From Lentisphaerota bacterium (GTDB lineage Bacteria; Verrucomicrobiota; Lentisphaeria; Oligosphaerales; JABHEG01), in NCBI GenBank assembly GCA_018676675.1, contig JABHEG010000378.1:1-64000 (forward strand): a stretch of 64,000 bases of DNA. Reading direction: 5' to 3'. The position numbers were made by a program, and so were the translations under genes. The notes beneath the pieces were generated by a model. That model saw only the letters and a program-made list of their open reading frames with translations, did not search any database and was not told the origin of the DNA. Position 1 is the first letter of the stretch; each line of letters starts with the position of its first letter. Below are positions 1-8,940 of this stretch, one piece after another.

Positions 1-344
1 GAACGGAATAAATAGCGAGGAACGAGCGGCTTTATGCCGGATCTGAACTTGCCCGGTAGCAAGCGTCATGGTAAACCACACCATTCTCCATACCGGCTCA
101 GTCTCTCTTCATTGTTTTCATAGAACTTTTGACGCTACCCCCTCTGAATGCCCGGGGTCTCACTTCTGTTCTAATTGACTGGAACACGGCGCAAAGACTG
201 GTAAGTTACTGAGCTTATTTGGTCAGCAAGGGCAGCATTGCGCAGCTCCGGGAGCCGTCAGTCTGACACCGGCATGGGCGGGATGGCGCTCTCCAGCCAT
301 CCTCGAGATGGCAGCGCTTGGAACACTAAGGGAGTGATAGAACG
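1..344. other. Non-coding leader before the aroC-like gene
   Basis: I see no convincing coding frame in this stretch. It holds a hairpin just upstream of the first gene (listed separately) and a GGGAG ribosome-binding site about 10 bases before the ATG at 345. No clear sigma-70 promoter could be assigned by eye. Confidence 0.5.
281..302 (+). promoter_or_regulatory. Hairpin in the 5' leader of the aroC-like gene
   Basis: GGATGGC at 281-287 pairs perfectly with GCCATCC at 296-302 around an 8-base loop. It lies about 40 bases before the start codon. It is not followed by a T tract, so it is not a standard terminator. A role in mRNA stability or leader control is only an inference. Confidence 0.3.
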
Positions 345-1670
345 ATGATTGGTTGCACTTACGGACGCGTTTTCCAAGTCACCGTGGCCGGCGGCTCGTA
401 TCAAGACGGGCTCACCACACACCTACAAGGCGTACCTTCCGGTCTGTATTTCGAGGAGCGGGAAATCTACTCCGAGCTCCTCCAGCGCAAGCCGGGCCAG
501 GGCGAGCTCTCCTCACCACGGCGAGAGCCGGACATCCCGATTATCTACAGCGGGGTCAACGCCGCCAACACCATGGAAGGCTTCGAAAACGCCTACTATA
601 CCAATGGCACCCCGTTGGTCATCCTGGTCCCGAACCTGGATCGGCACTTTGAGCACATCGAGCAGTACCGGACCTCCAACCGCACACCGCGTCCGGGACA
701 TGCCTCCTATGCGTCCTATCAGAAGTACAAGGAATGGGACGACTCGATCGGCGCCGGCTTCTTCAGCGGCCGCTACACCTCAACCCTCGTCGCTGCCGGC
801 GCAATCGCCAAGCGTATCCTCAAGCAACACGGCATCGAGGTCTGTTCCTACGTCAAAGAGGCCGCCGGCATTCGCATGCCGGACATGGATCCCGAGACGA
901 TTAAGAACAAGGTCCAGGCTTTCAAAGATTTCCGGACCCAAAGAGACCCGATCTACAACTTGGTCTACGGCGAAGAACGTATCCGCCCGGGAATGCGGTA
1001 TCTCGAGAAGATGGCCGTTCTCGCCGAAGTCGAGAAAATGGTCCCTGACATCAAACAGAAACCGTTGACCGCAGAAGAGGCGGAAGCCCTGGCCTACCAA
1101 GGCCTCCACCCCGTCCTCAACTGCCCTGATCTCGACGCAGCAACCGCCATGTACGACCGAATCCTGGAGATTCGCGATGAAGGCGACTCCAGCGGCGGAA
1201 TCGTGGAAGTCTTCGCAACTGGCGTCCCGGCCGGTCTCGGCGAACCCGTCTTCTCCAAGCTCGACGGTGAGATGGGCCGAATGATGGCCATCGGCACAGT
1301 CAAAGCCGTAGAGCTCGGGGCTGGAATGAGCGTCAAGGATATGACCGGTAGTCAAAACAACGACCAGATGTCCATGCAAGATGGGCAGGTTGCATTCAGC
1401 GGCAACAACAACGGCGGAATCACCGGTGGATTGACCACGGGGCAGGACATCGTCGTCCGCCTGGCAGTTAAGCCGACACCGACGATCGCTAAGCCCCAGG
1501 TTACGGTCGACAAGGTTGATTTGGTGAACGCAAACCTGGCAGCCGTCACGCGCCGGGATCCGACCATCGTTTCCCGCATCTGGCCTGTGGCCGAAGCATT
1601 CATGGCAATGGTTCTGCTGGACCAGTACATGATGCACCTTGCCGTCGAGGGACTGCGTAAGAACGACTGA
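345..1670 (+). CDS. Divergent chorismate synthase homologue
   Basis: This 441-residue protein matches chorismate synthase (EPSP to chorismate, FMN-dependent) along its whole length. Conserved blocks include QRKPGQ and RREPD near residues 48-63, RPGHASY, VAAGAIAK, EGDSSGG, ATGVPAGLGEPVF, GSQNND, NNNGGITGG and KPTPTI. It is about 80 residues longer than E. coli AroC because of an insertion in the middle (roughly residues 195-265). Key positions differ. The GESHG signature reads GGSYQDG, so its active-site His is a Tyr. GRSS reads GFFS, so its Arg is lost. GRHD near the C-terminus reads TRRD. The His of RPGHA is kept. The family assignment is secure, but true chorismate synthase activity is doubtful: it may be a paralogue with another reaction or a lineage-specific variant. 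ATG 345 has a GGGAG site. Confidence 0.8.
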   Translation: MIGCTYGRVFQVTVAGGSYQDGLTTHLQGVPSGLYFEEREIYSELLQRKPGQGELSSPRREPDIPIIYSGVNAANTMEGFENAYYTNGTPLVILVPNLDRHFEHIEQYRTSNRTPRPGHASYASYQKYKEWDDSIGAGFFSGRYTSTLVAAGAIAKRILKQHGIEVCSYVKEAAGIRMPDMDPETIKNKVQAFKDFRTQRDPIYNLVYGEERIRPGMRYLEKMAVLAEVEKMVPDIKQKPLTAEEAEALAYQGLHPVLNCPDLDAATAMYDRILEIRDEGDSSGGIVEVFATGVPAGLGEPVFSKLDGEMGRMMAIGTVKAVELGAGMSVKDMTGSQNNDQMSMQDGQVAFSGNNNGGITGGLTTGQDIVVRLAVKPTPTIAKPQVTVDKVDLVNANLAAVTRRDPTIVSRIWPVAEAFMAMVLLDQYMMHLAVEGLRKND

Positions 1671-1927
1671 CCCACGGCGAACCACGGTTCGTCGGATTGA
1701 CTCCCAACGGCGCCCTCGCCTCGATTGCGGCAGGGCGCCGTTCCCTTTTCCCCCTTCCCCCACAGAAAATGCCAACGCCTCTCCGGTCAGTTCCACGGCC
1801 ACGCCGCGGCTGGCGCACACCGGGGCAGACACTAAATTACAGGACTCAGCAGGAACACCGAGCCCCCGCTCTGCAACACGACAACGGCCAGGTCCTCAGT
1901 CACGCTTCTCAGCAATCAGGTAAGCGA

Positions 1928-3157
1928 ATGGCAACCATCAATCCGTTCCCGGCGGTCATGCCGGCCCCGGGCAAAACCAAGCAGATCGCGGCGCCGCCCT
2001 ACGACGTCGTCACCGTTCAGGAAGCCTCCCAGCTGGTCTCGGGCAATCCGCTGAGCTTCCTCCGCGTCGGCCGCGCCGAAATCGAGCTGCCGCTGGATGC
2101 CGACCCTTACGGAGACCGCGTGTACTCCAAGGCGAAGGACAACTACCAACGTCTGTGTGATGACGGATGCCTCCTGCAGGACGCAACCCCAAGTCTGTAC
2201 ATCTACGCCCTTGAGATGGACGGACGCCGACAGGTCGGTGTCGTGGCCGCTGTCTCCATCGATGAATACGACAATGACATCGTGAAGAAGCACGAAAAGA
2301 CCCGCCGAGTGAAGGAAGATGACCGAACGCGACACATTATGGCGCTTCGCTCCCAGACGGGCCCTGTCTTCCTCACCTATCGCGACCGCAACGAAATCGA
2401 TGCCGTTGTGAACCAGGCCGTTGAGGCCCCCCCCTTGTTCGATTTCGTGGCTCACGCTGGCATCCGGCACACGGGCTGGCGCGTTCCCGAGGAACTCACC
2501 GCGCAACTTGTGGCCGCTTTCGCGAAAGCCCCGGCCCTCTACATCGCCGACGGACACCATCGAGCCGCCAGCGCCAGCCGTGCCCGGAGAACCCTCAGAG
2601 CCGACAATCCCGGCCATACCGGCACGGAAGAGTATAACCGTTTCCTGGCCGTCGTTTTCCCGGCGTCCCATGTCCACATCCTCCCCTACAACCGCATCGT
2701 TCACGACCTCAATGGGATGACCCCGGCCGCCTTGCTTGATCGCCTGGCGCCATCCTTCGAACTGGCTCGTGATGTCAAGCCCACGCCGGATACCCAAGGC
2801 GACATACACATGTACCTGGACGGCACGTGGTGGGGGCTCCGCTTCACCGGTCAAACAGAGTGCCTGCCTCCGGTCGAGCGACTGGATGTAAGCCTGCTCC
2901 AGGCCCTCGTTTTCGGCCCCAACTTCGGAATCATCGATCCCCGCACAGACCATCGGCTCGACTTTGTCGGAGGCATCCGCGGAACCGGAGATCTTGAGCG
3001 GGCCGTCAATTCCGGGAAGGCAGCCGTTGCCTTCTCCATGTACCCCACCAGCGTCGATGAACTCATGGCGATTTCTGACGACAACGGCGTCATGCCTCCA
3101 AAGTCAACGTGGTTCGAGCCGAAGCTCCGCGACGGGCTCTTCGTCCACGATATCTGA
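1928..3157 (+). CDS. DUF1015 family protein
   Basis: This 409-residue protein belongs to the DUF1015 family, whose biochemical role is not firmly known. Visible hallmarks are an N-terminal AAPPYDV block, an HEKTRRVKEDDR stretch and the motif IADGHHRAASA, which looks like an active or binding site. A longer upstream reading frame exists to 1697, but it is Pro/Arg-rich and unlike the family. I chose ATG 1928 because the family normally starts just before this Pro-rich N-terminus (ATINPFPAVMPAP). It follows the aroC-like gene by 257 bases and precedes mutM by 54 bases on the same strand. In other bacteria this family is often linked to serine or amino-acid biosynthesis, which is context only. 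Confidence 0.85.
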   Translation: MATINPFPAVMPAPGKTKQIAAPPYDVVTVQEASQLVSGNPLSFLRVGRAEIELPLDADPYGDRVYSKAKDNYQRLCDDGCLLQDATPSLYIYALEMDGRRQVGVVAAVSIDEYDNDIVKKHEKTRRVKEDDRTRHIMALRSQTGPVFLTYRDRNEIDAVVNQAVEAPPLFDFVAHAGIRHTGWRVPEELTAQLVAAFAKAPALYIADGHHRAASASRARRTLRADNPGHTGTEEYNRFLAVVFPASHVHILPYNRIVHDLNGMTPAALLDRLAPSFELARDVKPTPDTQGDIHMYLDGTWWGLRFTGQTECLPPVERLDVSLLQALVFGPNFGIIDPRTDHRLDFVGGIRGTGDLERAVNSGKAAVAFSMYPTSVDELMAISDDNGVMPPKSTWFEPKLRDGLFVHDI

Positions 3158-3211
3158 CCCCGGAATGCGCCCGATCGAGTGGAACAGATCAGGCAACGGA
3201 TCCCTCCCACC

Positions 3212-4045
3212 ATGCCAGAACTCCCGGAAGTCGAGACCGTCTGTCGCAGCCTCAGGCCGCACGTAGTCGAACGACAAATCACGGCCGTGCACGCAACCGT
3301 GGACACGCTTCGTCTGCCGGTGGACCTAGAGGGGCTCCGCAACGCCTGCACCGGGCGGAAACTCACAGCTGTTCGACGCCGAGGGAAATACATCATCGTC
3401 GAAATGGATGCTCCGCGCTGCCTGCTGCTCCACCTCGGCATGACCGGGGCTTTCCGCGTCTGCGCCGAGGACATCCCCTTTGACAACTACGACCGCGTTT
3501 CATGGTCGTTCTCAGATGGGACAGCATGGCGTTTCGAGGACATCCGGCGCTTTGGCTCCGTACAAGTGTGCGCAATGCCCGTTCCTGGGGCATTCCCGGA
3601 CTGCCTGCGCCACCTTGGCCCCGAGCCTCTGAACGACACGTTCGACGCCGACTACCTGAGCGACGTCATTCGAGGCAGGAAACAGCCCATCAAGAACCTG
3701 CTTATGGACCAGCGGACAGTCGTCGGCGTCGGCAACATCTATGCAAACGAAGCCCTCTTTCGGGCAGGAATTCGCCCGGGCCGAAAGAGCGGACACGTGG
3801 GCCGTGCGCGCATTGCGTCCCTAGTGGGTCACACCAAAACGGTGTTGGAGGAGGCAATAGCGCTGGGCGGAACGACCATCAGCGATTTCAAAGCGCCCGA
3901 TGGCAAAGAAGGAAAATTCCGGCTGTCGCTTCAGGTGTACGGCAAGGAAGGGCACGCGTGCCCTCGCTGCACTGGAACGGTGGCCATCCGTCGGACCGTA
4001 CTGGGGGGGCGTGCCACATTCCACTGCCCGCGCTGCCAACACTAA
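3212..4045 (+). CDS. mutM: Formamidopyrimidine-DNA glycosylase (Fpg/MutM)
   Basis: Bifunctional base-excision repair enzyme that removes 8-oxoguanine and other oxidised purines and nicks the abasic site. The mature N-terminus PELPEVETV supplies the catalytic Pro and Glu, so ATG 3212 is the correct start even though the frame runs 11 codons further upstream. A conserved RRGKYI block carries the catalytic Lys region. The helix-two-turn-helix part includes YANEALFRAGIRPGR. The C-terminal zinc finger has Cys at about 250, 253, 272 and 275. The length of 277 residues is normal. It is the last gene of a plus-strand trio with DUF1015 and the aroC-like gene. Confidence 0.95.
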   Translation: MPELPEVETVCRSLRPHVVERQITAVHATVDTLRLPVDLEGLRNACTGRKLTAVRRRGKYIIVEMDAPRCLLLHLGMTGAFRVCAEDIPFDNYDRVSWSFSDGTAWRFEDIRRFGSVQVCAMPVPGAFPDCLRHLGPEPLNDTFDADYLSDVIRGRKQPIKNLLMDQRTVVGVGNIYANEALFRAGIRPGRKSGHVGRARIASLVGHTKTVLEEAIALGGTTISDFKAPDGKEGKFRLSLQVYGKEGHACPRCTGTVAIRRTVLGGRATFHCPRCQH

Positions 4046-4373
4046 CCCGCATTTCTCATAAACTTGGAGTGGGTCGAGCCTTGCTTTCGCAAGCGGGTGC
4101 TGTGGAGCCGAGCAGAGCGAGACGGGCTTCACGGCTTCTGTGGAGCAGCGAGGGCCCCGACGAGCGTCAAACCACTGCCCCGTACGGCGAGAGCGAGAAT
4201 CGGCGTGCCCCAAGTTTGCCCAACGGGTGGGCATCGCCTCCTGTTCTCGGAAACACAGTGTCTCGCCCGAGGATCGACCAGTTGATGGCCAATGGCCTCT
4301 GCCAGAACGAGAAACAAACGCCACAGTGTCCTGCCCATGAGAAATGCGGGCTAACCTTCAGCGAACGCCTTCC
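4046..4373. other. Intergenic gap between converging mutM and the nitrilase gene
   Basis: About 330 bases between the converging 3' ends of mutM and the amidase gene. A small hairpin, CTTGC-TTTC-GCAAG, lies near 4080-4093, without a clear T tract. I see no gene or recognisable RNA here. The short frames are GC-rich random ones. Confidence 0.4.
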
Positions 4374-5195
4374 CTACCCTTCCCCCTCACGCAGCCGGAT
4401 ATTCTGGAGTGCCGGCAGACGCTCTCTCACCGCCTGGAGTCGCTCCCGATCAACGGCTACCACAGTTGCGGTCTCTTCGTCGCCTTCACATTCCGAAACG
4501 ACCTCCCCCCACGGGTCGACCACCATCGAGTGTCCGTACTGCTGATTCCGGGTTTCTGCGTTAATTCCACACTGACCGGCAGCGGCAACGTAGCACTGGT
4601 TCTCGATCGCACGAGCACGGAGAAGTACCTCCCAGTGCGCCTCCCCGGTCGCCTGCGTAAACGCAGCCGTACACACGATCATATCACAGGGAGCGTAACG
4701 CCGATAGAGCTCCGGGAACCGCAGGTCATAGCATATTGAGAGCCCGATCGACCAGCCCTGACATGTGAATGTGGTGGCTGTCTCTCCCGGCGCGTAGATC
4801 GCTGTCTCATCGACACTCCCTGCACCATCCCGCAGCTGAAAAAGGTGTATCTTGTCGTACCTGGCCACAACGTCTCCAGTCGCATCAAGCACGATGGACG
4901 CGTTCCGAACAGCGCCATCATCTCCATCGAGAATGGGAACGCCGCCAAAAACGGCCATCATGCCACTCGCGGCGACGCTCGGCCTGAGGGATCTGAGAAA
5001 CGCGTCCTCGGTGGTCGCCGCGGAACGGATCGTGCTTCCTCGCCCCAGGCATAGGACATTTTCGGGGAATACAACCAGGTCACACTGTCCCCGGAGACCG
5101 CCCAGCCATTCGCCGACCCGGGCACTGTTCTCATCGCACAATGGACTCGACGCCATCTGAACGACGCCGATACGCAGTTTCTCAGCAGGGCTCAT
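4374..5195 (-). CDS. Carbon-nitrogen hydrolase (nitrilase superfamily, Nit1/omega-amidase-like)
   Basis: This 273-residue cytoplasmic amidase has the superfamily triad: Glu in VVFPENV, Lys in RYDKIHLF and the nucleophile Cys in SICYDLRFPELYR. The YDKIHLF and ICYDLRFPE forms are typical of the Nit1/Nit2 branch, which includes deaminated glutathione amidase and omega-amidase, rather than true nitrilases. The substrate cannot be read from the sequence. ATG 5195 is preferred because GGAGAG lies 4-5 bases upstream; an in-frame TTG at 5207 is less likely. It is divergent from the phoH-like gene, with about 270 bases between the two starts. Confidence 0.85.
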   Translation of the reverse strand: MSPAEKLRIGVVQMASSPLCDENSARVGEWLGGLRGQCDLVVFPENVLCLGRGSTIRSAATTEDAFLRSLRPSVAASGMMAVFGGVPILDGDDGAVRNASIVLDATGDVVARYDKIHLFQLRDGAGSVDETAIYAPGETATTFTCQGWSIGLSICYDLRFPELYRRYAPCDMIVCTAAFTQATGEAHWEVLLRARAIENQCYVAAAGQCGINAETRNQQYGHSMVVDPWGEVVSECEGDEETATVVAVDRERLQAVRERLPALQNIRLREGEG

Positions 5196-5464
5196 ACATC
5201 TCTCCAAGAATCACCTGAGCTCACCCCGACCCGGCCGGGAATCCCGGTTTCCCCCCACGGCTCTTTGCATTCTTTACAGGCTTCGACTACGATGGTAGTA
5301 TGATAGCTGATTGGACGATGTGCCCCCTCTCCGGAGAGAGAACGTACATGCTTATCCACGCGCCGATGGCCTGCCCGAAGTGGCCTCCAGGCTCTGCTTC
5401 CCACATCCCGTCCATCCGTTCTCTCGGCAAACGCGTCTGCCCAACCGCAAGACAGGATTGATCG

Positions 5465-6805
5465 ATGCTGCCCAGTCCGGAAAAGCGCAAGAAGACGTTC
5501 GTCATCGACACGAATGTGATCCTCCACGACAGCTCGTGCATTGAGCAGTTCGAAGAGAACGACATCGTGCTCCCGATCACTGTCCTGGAGGAACTCGACC
5601 ATTTCAAGAAAGGAAACAACTCGGTCAACTACCACGCTCGGGAGTTCGTCCGATCGCTGGACTCCATAAGTGGGGACAAGCTCTTCACCGGGGGCCTACG
5701 GATCGGCCCGAAACAGGGAACCGTACTCATCAAGCTCGCGGAGCCCCTCCATGAAAATCTGAAGCTCAACTTCTCGGGCCGCGAACCCGATCACAATATC
5801 CTCAACACGGCCTACCGACTCGCGGAGCGCGCCCCTAAAACCGATGTGATTCTGGTCACAAAGGATGTGAACCTGCGCATGAAAGCCAAGTCCATCGGGC
5901 TTCTGGCCCAGGACTACACAACCGACCACGTCGCCGATGTCAGCGCCCTCTACACCGGCCTACGCATCGAGACCGCTGTCCCTGCAGCTGCCATCGACAG
6001 CCTCTACGAGCCTCAAGCTGAAATCCCAGCCACTGCGCTCAGTGTGGAAGAGAAGCTACGTGCCAACGAGTTCCTGATCATGAAGAACGGCAAGAAGTCA
6101 GCCCTCGCGCGATTCGTGCCCTCGGACCAGGTCATCAGGCGCGTCGAGAAGACACCAGCCTACGGCATCACTCCGCGGAACGCAGAGCAGACCTTCGCGC
6201 TGAATGCCTTGCTGGACGACTCGGTCAAGCTGGTCAGTCTCTCTGGCAAAGCCGGCACGGGAAAAACACTGTTGGCCTTGGCCGCGGCCCTTGAACGGCG
6301 CAAGAACTACCGACAGATCTACATAGCCCGCCCCATTGTCCCACTGAGCAATAAAGACATCGGCTACCTGCCCGGCGACATCCAGTCCAAGCTCAACCCT
6401 TACATGCAGCCGCTCTACGACAACCTCGGAGTCATCAAGAACCAGTTCAGCGCATCCTCGCCCAAGTACAAACGCATCGATGACCTCCTGACCGAAGAGA
6501 AGCTGATGATCTCGCCACTCTCCTACATCCGCGGTCGGAGCCTCGTCAAGATCTACTTCATCGTGGACGAAGCCCAGAACCTCACCCCCCACGAGATCAA
6601 AACGATCATCACCCGCGCTGGAGAGGGCACGAAGATCGTCTTCACCGGAGACATCTTCCAAATCGATCATCCATACCTCGACAGCCAGTCAAATGGCCTG
6701 AGCTACCTCATCGAGAAGATGCAGGGGCAGCACCTCTACGCACACGTCAACCTTGAGAAGGGAGAACGTTCAGAACTCGCCGAACTGGCGAGCGATCTGC
6801 TCTGA
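5465..6805 (+). CDS. PIN domain-PhoH family ATPase (YlaK/PhoH2 type)
   Basis: This 446-residue protein joins an N-terminal PIN ribonuclease domain (starting FVIDTNVILHD, with the acidic residues DTN and EELD near 13-40) to a C-terminal PhoH ATPase. The PhoH part shows Walker A GKAGTGKT near residue 260 and Walker B YFIVDEAQN near 360, followed by FTGDIFQIDHPYLD. Proteins of this type (PhoH2) are described as RNA-unwinding ribonucleases, often stress-related. AGGA lies 7 bases before ATG 5465. The D-aminopeptidase gene follows after 28 bases, so the two are probably co-transcribed. Confidence 0.92.
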   Translation: MLPSPEKRKKTFVIDTNVILHDSSCIEQFEENDIVLPITVLEELDHFKKGNNSVNYHAREFVRSLDSISGDKLFTGGLRIGPKQGTVLIKLAEPLHENLKLNFSGREPDHNILNTAYRLAERAPKTDVILVTKDVNLRMKAKSIGLLAQDYTTDHVADVSALYTGLRIETAVPAAAIDSLYEPQAEIPATALSVEEKLRANEFLIMKNGKKSALARFVPSDQVIRRVEKTPAYGITPRNAEQTFALNALLDDSVKLVSLSGKAGTGKTLLALAAALERRKNYRQIYIARPIVPLSNKDIGYLPGDIQSKLNPYMQPLYDNLGVIKNQFSASSPKYKRIDDLLTEEKLMISPLSYIRGRSLVKIYFIVDEAQNLTPHEIKTIITRAGEGTKIVFTGDIFQIDHPYLDSQSNGLSYLIEKMQGQHLYAHVNLEKGERSELAELASDLL

Positions 6806-6833
6806 CCAATGGTTGGCCCTGGGAGCAAAAAGA

Positions 6834-7628
6834 ATGAAAATCTACGTAGGAACTGACATCGAGGGAGTCGCAGGGGTGGTTTCCTTTGCGCCACAGTCTT
6901 ACCCGGATGGTAAGTACTATGAACACGCCAAACGTCTGCTCACGGCCGAGATCAACGCTGCAGTCGAAGGCATGTTGGAGGCAGGGGCGGATGACATCCT
7001 CATCGTCGACGGACACGGCCCCGGAGGAATCGTTTTCGAGGAACTCCACCCTGAGGCAAAGCTGCTCCATGGGCGCCCCACCGCTCCACGAACCGTCCGT
7101 GATCCCATCGTCGAACAGTATGACGTCTGTGTCATGCTGGGGCAGCACGCGATGGCTGGGAACGATCTCGGCAACCTCAGTCACACACAGAACAGCCGCA
7201 GCATCGAGGGCTATACACTTAACGGGATTCCCATAGGCGAAATAGCCCAATTCGCCCTCTACCAAGGCGCCTTGGGGCTGCCTTTGATTTTCCTGAGTGG
7301 AGACGACCAGGCCTGTTCCGAAGCCGAAGCCTTGGTGCGGGGGATCACGACCAGGGCCGTTAAAACAGGACTGAGCCGGAACTCAGCCATTTCGCTGTCT
7401 GCGGTGAAATCCCGAGCGTTAATCAGGGAGGGAGTGGTGGAGGCCATCATCCGGCACAGGGAAAAGCCGATTCAGCCACTGACGTGGGAGCCGCCATTCG
7501 TGCTGGAGAAGCGCTACTACCACACGGACACAGCAGACGCTGCCGCAGCCGCCCCGGGAGTTGAGAGGATCGACGATGTCACCGTCCGCCTGAGGGGGGA
7601 CACCATCCAGGGCATCATCTACCGGTAA
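6834..7628 (+). CDS. dppA: M55 family D-aminopeptidase (DppA-like)
   Basis: This 264-residue zinc peptidase resembles Bacillus DppA, which cleaves N-terminal D-amino acids from short peptides. Metal ligands are recognisable at nearly the DppA positions: Asp8 and Glu10 in GTDIEGVAG, His61 in VDGHGPGG, His105 in MLGQHAMAG and a Glu near 136 in IGEIAQ. The upstream frame reaches back into phoH, but MKIYVGTDIEG is the family N-terminus, so ATG 6834 was chosen. It sits 28 bases after the PIN-PhoH gene. A role in recycling D-amino-acid peptides from the cell wall is plausible but unproven. Confidence 0.9.
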   Translation: MKIYVGTDIEGVAGVVSFAPQSYPDGKYYEHAKRLLTAEINAAVEGMLEAGADDILIVDGHGPGGIVFEELHPEAKLLHGRPTAPRTVRDPIVEQYDVCVMLGQHAMAGNDLGNLSHTQNSRSIEGYTLNGIPIGEIAQFALYQGALGLPLIFLSGDDQACSEAEALVRGITTRAVKTGLSRNSAISLSAVKSRALIREGVVEAIIRHREKPIQPLTWEPPFVLEKRYYHTDTADAAAAAPGVERIDDVTVRLRGDTIQGIIYR

Positions 7629-7699
7629 CGAATGACCGCCCCAGTTGGGAATCGGTGTCACCCCGAGTTCCTCAGTCCCCTGCCCGCTGCCTCAGTTCC

Positions 7700-8899
7700 T
7701 CACGCCGGGGCACCTCCCCAGTCCGGGACAGCCAGCGTCTCGCCGTCTCTCAAGGCGGACTTGTGGGCCATCACCCCCATCGCCATGTAACGGGCGGCTT
7801 CCCAAATGTTGATCGCCGGCTGGCGTCCTGTGGCGATCGCATCGACGAACTCGTGGACCAGGTACGCATGAGAGCCGCCATGTCCTCCGTAAGCCACGGA
7901 ATCTCCGCTGGTCGTGCGCCAGGCATCTGCGACATCCGGCGGCAGTGGGTCACGCATCTCCTCGACACTGAGCTTAGTCACACTCAAGGGCTCCGCCGTC
8001 AGAGGAGCCGTCCGCCCGTTCTCCTGCCAAGTACCGTCCAAATAGCTCCCGCGTGTACCCATCACGTTGAATGCCTCGCGTCCTCCCCGAGCCACTTCAC
8101 GGAATTCGCAGATCCGGACGGTGGAACCGTTACTCATCTTGAAAAGAGCGACCTCATTGCTGAACGCATAGTGACTGAAATAGGGATCATCATTACGGTT
8201 CACGAAGCCATGGGCCGTCACATTCACTGCATGGGCTCCCATCACGCAGACAGGGCCGCTGGTGGAGTGCGTAGGGTAGTGCATCGGTCCACTGAGGATC
8301 CCCCGCTCCCAATACTGAGCAGCCTTTGACGTCCACTCCTTGCCCGCCGCACTCGCAGCGCGACGCTTGCTCACCTGCCTGAGGCTGCACGAGCTGTCGA
8401 GGTCGTGGTAATACTCTCCTTCCGCGTACACGAAATCCCCGAAGGCCCCCTCTGCGGCTTTGCGACGACAGAACATGCTCTCCGGGTGGTAGTAGGTCGT
8501 CTCTCCGAGCATGTAGCGCAATCCGGTTCGTTCACAAGCTTCGACGAGCTGATTGCACGCGTCCAGAATCTCGTCCCCGTCGGGCACGCAGCTGATCGGG
8601 ACAGCACTATAGACGTGCTTCCCGGATGCCAGAGCCTGGAGACACTGCGGTGCGTGTAGAGAAGGCTGCGTAATGATCACAAGCGCGTCGAGATCCGAAC
8701 GACAGATGTCATCGAGCGAGAAGTAGGCGTCACGCGGATTGAACTTGTCCTTCCAGTCATCTCGTTCTGCAAAGGACGCAACCCGCTCCGGCTCCCGGTC
8801 GCAAAGCGCCACCCGATCCACGGCGGGGTGCTTCTTGAACAGGTCCGCAAATGACTTCCCAAAAGCTCCAAGTCCTACCAGACCGATGCTGATTCCCAT
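7700..8899 (-). CDS. Gfo/Idh/MocA family oxidoreductase
   Basis: This 399-residue NAD(P)-dependent oxidoreductase has an N-terminal Rossmann fold (GLVGLGAFGKS at 5-15) and the usual C-terminal alpha/beta domain, including GGHGGSHAYLVHEFVDAI near the end. The second Rossmann part reads GKHVYSAVPIS where most members carry an EKP motif, so the catalytic Lys of the classical dehydrogenases is missing. This suggests a non-classical subgroup. The substrate is probably a sugar or cyclitol derivative. GGAGAGG lies 7 bases before ATG 8899. The gene is 41 bases downstream of a heparinase-like gene on the same strand, so it may act on the released sugar. Confidence 0.9.
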   Translation of the reverse strand: MGISIGLVGLGAFGKSFADLFKKHPAVDRVALCDREPERVASFAERDDWKDKFNPRDAYFSLDDICRSDLDALVIITQPSLHAPQCLQALASGKHVYSAVPISCVPDGDEILDACNQLVEACERTGLRYMLGETTYYHPESMFCRRKAAEGAFGDFVYAEGEYYHDLDSSCSLRQVSKRRAASAAGKEWTSKAAQYWERGILSGPMHYPTHSTSGPVCVMGAHAVNVTAHGFVNRNDDPYFSHYAFSNEVALFKMSNGSTVRICEFREVARGGREAFNVMGTRGSYLDGTWQENGRTAPLTAEPLSVTKLSVEEMRDPLPPDVADAWRTTSGDSVAYGGHGGSHAYLVHEFVDAIATGRQPAINIWEAARYMAMGVMAHKSALRDGETLAVPDWGGAPA

Positions 8900-8940
8900 G
8901 ACAAGACCTCTCCTTGCTGGACGAACATCCGTGATCCATA

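Noticed and set aside
780..1832. Long minus-strand open frame of 350 codons opposite the aroC-like gene
   Set aside because: It is antisense to a well-matched family protein and its composition is that of a GC-rich shadow frame.
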